Shown here: piece after piece, positions 58,263-64,000 of the stretch
Numbering within the stretch: position 1 is the stretch's first letter
Layout of the letters: every line of letters begins with the position of its first letter
Assembly: GCA_010093685.1 (NCBI GenBank)
Contig: MU006220.1
Location: 1,395,502-1,459,501, forward strand
Origin: Ophiobolus disseminans
Lineage: Eukaryota > Ascomycota > Dothideomycetes > Pleosporales > Phaeosphaeriaceae
Direction of reading: 5' to 3'
Length of the DNA: 64,000 nucleotides
Program-made: the position numbers and the translations under genes
Notes under the pieces: model-generated
The model's database searches: none
Seen by the model: the letters and a program-made list of their open reading frames with translations, nothing else
What the model was told of the DNA's origin: nothing

Positions 58263-59597
58263 ATGCCCGAGAGAGCGGAAAGAAGCTTGGGTGGTAGCAA
58301 CAAGGGCAAATCAGGCCGAGTCAAATCTGGAGAGACGTCATCGAATCATACCGGAAAGCCAGGTTCTGCCGAGTACGCGTTGTCGCTCCTCACCGGGTCA
58401 GATCAGTCATGTCCGCATGAACGCAAAGTGGTCTCAGGCAGAGCGTCGAAAATACCGTTCCGGTTGGGCTTTTTCTTCCACAACAATCTGGACGACAAAG
58501 ATATAACCAAATAGCATACCCCGTTTAAAGGAGCGAATCTGGACACGCAGTTCAACCCAGTCCTGAATCTCGACACGTCCAAACTATGTCATGACTGCTA
58601 CCGAAAGGCTATACCGAATGGTTTTGACACATGGTCTATGCCGTACAATCTGAATGAATTGAAGAACGGAGAAACCACTCGATACGGCCTCCTGCCTCAG
58701 CAGTATGTACCTGGGCCGGAAGGACTCGAATTATGGCAGCAAAGGCAAACAGGGCTCCTTAAGCCATTCCACAACGAAGTGGCATTACCTTCGACGTTTG
58801 CTTATATGCAGCATCGCGAGCGTCCCTTTTACTTGGATGTCTTTCATCTCTCGACGCCGTGGAAGAAGGAGGATGATCCGGACAAGAACAGAGATCAGAT
58901 TGAGCGCATCGAGATGGAAAATGGCCTTGCATATGAGAGTGCAGATCGCATCTTGATCCCAGACGGAAGCGGAGGATACGGTGTATACTCAACAGCCGAG
59001 CAGCGCATTGGTCAAGATGGAGTAGACAGGCTCCACATTGTTCCACCACGGTGGGACGAGGTCACGCGGGGCGAAGCCGGTACGGAGAAGTGGAGCTACA
59101 TAGCGACGTTATCTGCCGAACAGTATCTGTACCCGAGACCAAGTGAGGGCGACGACTTCAACACCGACGCTATCTCATATGAAGACGTGCTTAAGAACCA
59201 GATCTCGCAACAGCCTGACTTAGCTCAGTCGTACCTGCCAAATGCGGATCGCGTCATTCTGGATTACTATTCGATGAACCCAGAAAACACTCGATGGCCC
59301 ACCCGACCTTGAAGTTACAAGCCAGTTTCGAGTAAAGACGTCGACGAAGTGGAATTTGCTATGCGCGGCCGCATAACGAAGCCAGGGGAGTCGGAGGAGG
59401 TGAAGCTGGAGAACGAAGAGTGGATCAGAAAAGAGTGGGAACACAGAGGAGAACCGTACAATGAGGATAACATCAGTGGAGACACTTATAGTCGAACGGA
59501 GAAGATTCGCACATTGCACAAAAGACAAGGGGTCCCTGAGAGGCTTTGGCCGGAGCCGCCTCGCCCTGGTGAGTATGATGTGATCAGGGAGTCTTGA
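58263..59597 (+). pseudogene. Unknown gene interrupted by two in-frame stops
   Basis: Three consecutive coding-looking segments share one frame over 445 codons and are separated only by TAG (58512-58514) and TGA (59310-59312). The text runs on smoothly across both: DLDDKDITK, stop, HTPFKGANLDTQFN; and NTRWPTRP, stop, SYKPVSSKDVDEVEF. No frameshift is needed. The middle segment alone (ATG 58638, stop 59312, 224 aa) could be translated. No family recognised; the protein is charged and soluble, with no signal peptide. A weak intron (gtggtc donor near 58427, ag at 58514) could remove the TAG, but nothing convincing removes the TGA. CAG to TAG at a CpA site would fit RIP-type mutation. Confidence 0.55.
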
Positions 59598-59764
59598 CGA
59601 TGAGGTCGTCATCAGCATTTACTTTACTCGGGTGCTACTATCTGGGACGATTTATCGGTGTACATTGCTCCGACATGTACAGATGGCTTTCAATTATGCG
59701 CTAGGACGTGACTTGGGTCAGTCGAGAGGTTGATGTATAATTGAAGAGTCCAGTTTCCCCCTAA

Positions 59765-60445
59765 TCATGCCATTTTTCGCTGGCTCGGACTCGTCTTCTT
59801 TGTCTGCGCATGCGGGGGTGGGTTCCAATGCGGTCGGCCTATGGTCTTCTTGGCGACTCCAGTAGATAAATTTTCGCCCCTTGCTGCGTTGATGACAATA
59901 TCGAGGGTCCTTCCCACCTCAGCCTTGATTTCTACAAACTTGGCTGGTATCAGGGGAGGCAGCACATGCAGTCGCAAGCTGCCCCTAAGATCGAGCAGTT
60001 TGCCGAAATTCACTTGAGTCGATGGAGTTTCTTGGCTGTTCGGACTTTTCAGATTGATGAGTTTTCCATCCTTGTCGTACCCTCTTGCCTTCAACTCGCC
60101 AACAACAGCTTCGTGCAATCGCCGTCTTGCCCAGGTGCGCACACAGCTGGATCTGGTCAGGCTGACGGATGTCGTTGCATGCCACCATAGACCATCCTTC
60201 TTTTTTTCTCGAGCCCTCCTCTTTTGCGTTGCGTTAAGTGGATGCGAGTGGTCTGATACAACATGGTTTGCTATGAGCGTAGTATACTCGGGTGCGTGGA
60301 TGGCAGTGAAGAACTTGAATTGCTGCCTTGCAAGCTGAGAACCGACACGACTCATACCGCCATTAGATGGACTCGTCGCGTCTTGAGTGAATGTTGTTGC
60401 TATGACCACGGTAGAGTGTTGAAAGTTCCGGACTCGAGAAAACAA
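59765..60445 (-). CDS. Small basic hypothetical protein
   Basis: Intronless, 226 aa, not recognised. A Lys/Arg-rich stretch (TQKRRAREKKKDG) is followed by an ordered helical part (RTWARRRLHEAVVGELKARGYDK) and by LRGSLRLHVLPPLIPAKFVEI, which looks conserved in style. The C-terminus is basic (QTKKTSPSQRKM). No signal peptide or membrane span is clear. A later ATG (MSRVGSQLARQQF, 30 residues in) is an alternative start. Divergent from eIF1A across about 207 bp. Confidence 0.65.
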   Translation of the reverse strand: MFSRVRNFQHSTVVIATTFTQDATSPSNGGMSRVGSQLARQQFKFFTAIHAPEYTTLIANHVVSDHSHPLNATQKRRAREKKKDGLWWHATTSVSLTRSSCVRTWARRRLHEAVVGELKARGYDKDGKLINLKSPNSQETPSTQVNFGKLLDLRGSLRLHVLPPLIPAKFVEIKAEVGRTLDIVINAARGENLSTGVAKKTIGRPHWNPPPHAQTKKTSPSQRKMA

Positions 60446-60652
60446 AAACCAAGAGAGACAAACAGACTAAGCCACAATCGGAAAGGCGCACACAAGGCTT
60501 AGCGCCCAACGGTCAAAGGCAACCCACACAGTCACTCGCCAACCGCGGTTTGAAACCAAAGCCCGCCACTACAAATACCCAACACCCAACAAATCCCCGC
60601 TCATACACCCGCAAACTTTACAACTTGCACACAACCTCAACCACACGACAAT
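60446..60652. promoter_or_regulatory. Divergent promoter, hypothetical protein / eIF1A
   Basis: 207 bp between divergent start codons; must contain both promoters and leaders. The eIF1A side is rich in C and A (CAACC, CACAC), as in leaders of highly expressed fungal genes. Confidence 0.45.
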
Positions 60653-61359
60653 ATGCCTAAGAACAAGGGAAAGGTTCGTACATGTTTCTTTAGAGGGGCT
60701 GCCCCACCATGCCTCACGGCGCGATGACGCCCTACAACGCACAATCGCCGTGTCGCTGTAGCCGTCCTCGCGGTCGCAAAGCATATCACCAGCCGCTTCA
60801 TCCTACACCCTCACCCCTCTATAGTTCAAAATACTAACCAGTCGAACAGGGTGGCAAGAATAGGCGTAGGGGCAAGAACGAGAACGACAATGAGAAGCGC
60901 GAACTTGTCTTCAAAGAGGAAGGCCAAGAATACGCCCAGGTCGTCAAGATGCTCGGAAACGGCCGTCTAGAAGCGCAGTGCTTCGACGGCGCACGCCGCC
61001 TTGCGCATATCCGTGGCAAACTGCGGAAGAAGGTCTGGATCAACCAGGGCGACATCATTCTGCTGTCCCTGCGCGACTACCAGGACGAGAAGGGCGACGT
61101 CATCATGAAGTACTCTGGTACGTAAACTCCCAGTAAACATCGCAGTGAGGAAACGATTGCTAACGTATAAATAGCCGACGAAGCCCGCTCATTAAAAGCC
61201 TATGGCGAACTGCCCGAGAACGCAAAGATCAACGAGACGGACACGTACGGCGACCAGGGTGACGAGGGCATCGGCTTCGAGTTCGATGAGGACCGCGACG
61301 ACAGCGACTCGGACGAGGAGGACGGCAAGAAGAAGGAAATCGACATCGACGACATCTAG
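60653..61359 (+). CDS. TIF11: Translation initiation factor eIF1A
   Basis: Binds the A site of the 40S ribosome and, with eIF1, supports scanning and start-codon choice. Exons 60653-60673 (only seven codons, MPKNKGK), 60850-61117 and 61175-61359; 157 aa, close to the 145-155 of the family. The basic N-terminal tail (GGKNRRRGKNEN) is followed by the OB fold with ELVFKEEGQEYAQVVKMLGNG and LRKKVWINQGDIILLSLRDYQ. The C-terminus is acidic (DEDRDDSDSDEEDG, then EIDIDDI), as in eukaryotic eIF1A. The long first intron (176 nt) directly after the basic N-terminal codons is a noticeable feature. Confidence 0.96.
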
Positions 61360-61614
61360 ACGCTTCTTGCAGGAAAAAAGGTCCGCCATGCTGTCTCGGC
61401 GGCTCGTACGAGGGCCGGGCGGCTCAAATGCTGCTTCTTGCGAGCGGGCGGACGGGCGGGCGCTGAGCGGCGCTTGCAGCTGGTCGAAAAGCAAAAGTAT
61501 GGTCTTTAGCGGGCATGTATGTGCTGAGCGATTGATTTTATAGGATAGACGAGGAGGAATTCATGCATATCATATCATATCATACCATCCATCATCTATC
61601 TGCCTTGCATACCC

Positions 61615-64000
61615 CTACGTAAAACTCGGCATCTGCACCTCCTCAAACACACTGCGATTAAAAAACCTATACACCCTCCTCCCCACATCCGTCCCTATCA
61701 ACCAACACACCTCCCGCTCGCTCATGTTCGCCACCTCGGCCACGCTCTCCGTCCGCAGCATCAGCGTCATGACGATACTCTCCGTCACGCCCGGCAGCGC
61801 ACGCAGCATATCCTGGCTCGTCTGGTTGAAGCTGCGCACCTCATCGCCGCCCTGGAGCGTTGGATCGAGGCCCAATTGCACCGCTTTGAGCGGATCGGGC
61901 TCGTCCTGCTGCTTCTTGAGTTCGTGGAATATCTCCGCCGTCTGGTAGGGCGAGCTACTCCAGATGATCCTGAGGCGCGGGAACGCAAGCGTCAACATGA
62001 CCAGCTTCCCTTGTAAATCCGGCGCACTCGCAAGACCACTCGCATTACTCGGGGCCGAGAAATCGGTAAACGGCTCGAGTGTGAAGGATTTGTTCTGGTC
62101 GAATTCAATGAGGAGCATGGGATGCTTGTAGTGCTCCATCATAGCTTCGACTTGGTTGAATAGCCGTCCGTTCGCAAAGCTACCAATGAGGTCGCGCACG
62201 GATTTGCGCTCGATGCAGATGTGCGGCGTGAGGACGTAGTCGCCAACCGTGAGCATGCAGGGGACTATGACCATTGCTCTGCCGTGCAGCAAGCTAGGTA
62301 GACTAGAGCGGAATTCGCGGACGTCGACGACGACGCGCGGGGGCTCGGTGGTGGCGGTAAGGCGGCCGCCGCCTGCGATGCGGGTGTTTATTGTGCGGAG
62401 GAAGGATTCTTCTGGGGCGAGGTTTGCGGTTGTGGAGAGTGTTAGGGCCATGTTTGCGCGCTCTTTGATGAGGCGCGTGAAGGCGTCTTTTTCACGGCGC
62501 ACGGCGGAGAGGTAGCGTTGTTCTTCGACGCTGCCGCCGTAGTACATGAAGAAGACTTTTACGGTGCGGTCGGTGTGGGATGAGCGGTAGACTTCTACGC
62601 GGCGGATGAAGGCTGCGTCTGGTTCGTACATGATCACGTATCGGGGCTTGGTTTCTTCGAGGATGTGTTCGTCCAGGTCGCCGGAGTAGGGGTGCACTAT
62701 GATGAGCGAGTTGGTGTCGAAGAGTTCGTAGTAGGACTCCATGTTGTCAAGAGGATCATACCCAATCTCACCAGGCTTCTGGGCAGCTTCAAGCTCAGTG
62801 GGTTGCAGCTCAGCCATGAGACTGGCAATATGTGCGTCTTTATCACCAGCAGTCCGGACAGCTCCAGTATCCGCCCGTGACGGCCCTGCCCCTGGGTTTC
62901 CACCTCCTCTGACGCGCCTTCGCTTGTTTGGTGGAGGTTTCCCAGACGTCTGCCGCATGCCACTTTGCACGCTCTTGTCCGTGCTATTGTTGATGGCCTT
63001 TTGGTTTTCAGAGAAGAGCGCCGCGCTTACTCTACTGAAGTCCCGCTTCCAAGTCAAGTAGTTTCGAAGTTTCCGACGCATCATGAATCGTGCTGATGGC
63101 TCGTTGGTGCCTTCGTCGTCCTCGGCGCCAGCCTCAGGTATGACATACATGGTTTGCAGATACTCCCTCAGCTGTGAGCATGTGCCTTGATCACCACACA
63201 TGATGAGTATGGAGCCGTTCGATGTATCTTGCGGTGTCGGGTTGAAGTACGCATCTTGCTCGATCTCTTGTAAAATCTCGGCAAGCTGTGTCCATTTTGG
63301 AAACTCTTCGAGAACAGGCTCAAGTGAGTCGGGCACGACGTTTGCACTGTTGGCTAGGTCTGCGTTGGTCACCTTCCCGGTATACACTCTCCGCTTCGCC
63401 GTAGTGAAGATGGTATCTGCAGCATCTAGAAACAGCCATGGAGACTGATTCTGTTTCGTCGACCCTGGCGGTGGTTGTGACGCTGCTAATACCGTATCAA
63501 GGTACTTATTGAAGCTGATCGCATCGTACGTGAGCAGTGCATGGAGGATGGTACGCAGTAGCGACAGGTCTCGCACGACCTGCCTCGTCTTGAACGTCGT
63601 TCTGTGCCAAACCGGATCCAACTGCCGTCTAATAATCTGATCAAAGTTCTTGTGCAGCGCACTATCGATATTCCAGTCGTCCACCTCGAGCCCCGGATTA
63701 GCTTTCTTCAACTCACCAATGCTCGCCTCCACGCACTCCAGCACCGCATTCTGTATATCCTGCATGGCATCCGTCATCGGCACTTCCAGCTCAATAACCT
63801 CCGCCTTCTTCCTGCCCTCCAGCGACTTCGCAACCGCGACATGAAACCTCGGATACAGCGCGGGTTTCTGCAAAAACAGGTTCTTCATCATATTCGTAAG
63901 CGGCGCAAAGCCCGTCGTGAACGGCTCAGGCGTATCCGAAAACGCCTTGAGGAACCCCGCCTGGTTCTTCTGCCTGTATATCCTGAGTATAAACGCCTCC
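61615..64000 (-). CDS. RAD1: XPF/Rad1 structure-specific DNA repair endonuclease (5' part outside window)
   Basis: Catalytic subunit of the XPF-ERCC1 (Rad1-Rad10) nuclease, which cuts the 5' side of damage in nucleotide excision repair and trims flaps in recombination. The frame is open from the right edge to the stop at 61615-61617 without introns: about 794 codons of an expected 900-1,050. Visible parts are the degenerate helicase-like region (FLKAFSDTPEPFTTGFAPLT, then WNIDSALHKNFDQIIRRQLDP), the nuclease motif GDYVL followed by IERKSVRDL near 62188-62220 (GDxnERKx3D), and the C-terminal tandem HhH (LPGVTESIVMTLMLRTESVAE), which pairs with Rad10. A Gly/Ser/Arg linker (KPPPNKRRRVRGGG) lies before the nuclease domain. 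It converges with eIF1A. Confidence 0.96.
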   Translation of the reverse strand, partial: EAFILRIYRQKNQAGFLKAFSDTPEPFTTGFAPLTNMMKNLFLQKPALYPRFHVAVAKSLEGRKKAEVIELEVPMTDAMQDIQNAVLECVEASIGELKKANPGLEVDDWNIDSALHKNFDQIIRRQLDPVWHRTTFKTRQVVRDLSLLRTILHALLTYDAISFNKYLDTVLAASQPPPGSTKQNQSPWLFLDAADTIFTTAKRRVYTGKVTNADLANSANVVPDSLEPVLEEFPKWTQLAEILQEIEQDAYFNPTPQDTSNGSILIMCGDQGTCSQLREYLQTMYVIPEAGAEDDEGTNEPSARFMMRRKLRNYLTWKRDFSRVSAALFSENQKAINNSTDKSVQSGMRQTSGKPPPNKRRRVRGGGNPGAGPSRADTGAVRTAGDKDAHIASLMAELQPTELEAAQKPGEIGYDPLDNMESYYELFDTNSLIIVHPYSGDLDEHILEETKPRYVIMYEPDAAFIRRVEVYRSSHTDRTVKVFFMYYGGSVEEQRYLSAVRREKDAFTRLIKERANMALTLSTTANLAPEESFLRTINTRIAGGGRLTATTEPPRVVVDVREFRSSLPSLLHGRAMVIVPCMLTVGDYVLTPHICIERKSVRDLIGSFANGRLFNQVEAMMEHYKHPMLLIEFDQNKSFTLEPFTDFSAPSNASGLASAPDLQGKLVMLTLAFPRLRIIWSSSPYQTAEIFHELKKQQDEPDPLKAVQLGLDPTLQGGDEVRSFNQTSQDMLRALPGVTESIVMTLMLRTESVAEVANMSEREVCWLIGTDVGRRVYRFFNRSVFEEVQMPSFT

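Overview
The window looks like a chromosome segment of a filamentous ascomycete, most likely a Dothideomycete. The evidence is the short introns (mostly 45-60 nt) with GTRNGT donors and CTAAC-type branch points, roughly 50% GC interrupted by AT-only islands of the kind left by repeat-induced point mutation (RIP), and fungus-specific families (App1, DUF3632, Zn2Cys6 regulator, TauD-like dioxygenase). The class assignment is an inference from style; no marker was searched.

Positions 1-15200 are a secondary-metabolite locus. A giant nonribosomal peptide synthetase (NRPS) runs on the minus strand as one uninterrupted frame of about 3,400 codons and leaves the window on the left. Its order is T-C-A-T-C-A-T-E-C-A(partial). 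It starts with a carrier domain that has no adenylation domain in front of it, and the DNA just upstream holds a trace that looks like a lost condensation domain. Next come an MFS transporter (+) and a cytochrome P450 (-) arranged tail to tail. This pair is bracketed by two AT-rich islands. The likely division of labour is peptide assembly (NRPS), oxidation (P450) and export (MFS).

Positions 15200-24700 hold core genes: a DUF3632-like protein, App1-type phosphatidate phosphatase, a short-chain dehydrogenase and the mRNA-decay subunit Lsm1, which carries a GC-AG intron. Positions 24700-31770 are gene-poor, with a 17-bp minisatellite and one small three-exon gene that only appears once splice sites are joined. 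Positions 31770-46100 carry a secreted GH5 mannanase, a large membrane protein, a lysine-rich nuclear protein, a zinc-cluster regulator and a TauD-like dioxygenase. Positions 46100-50640 show no gene.

Positions 50640-64000 hold an atypical SDR with substituted catalytic residues, a tandem pair of F-box/ankyrin paralogues sharing one intron position, a membrane protein, an unknown gene broken by two in-frame stops, a small conserved-looking protein divergent from translation factor eIF1A, and the C-terminal four fifths of the XPF/Rad1 repair nuclease, which leaves the window on the right.

All spliced models were built by hand from splice signals and reading-frame continuity, and their exon sums are multiples of three. 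No database search was possible, so family names rest on motif recognition.
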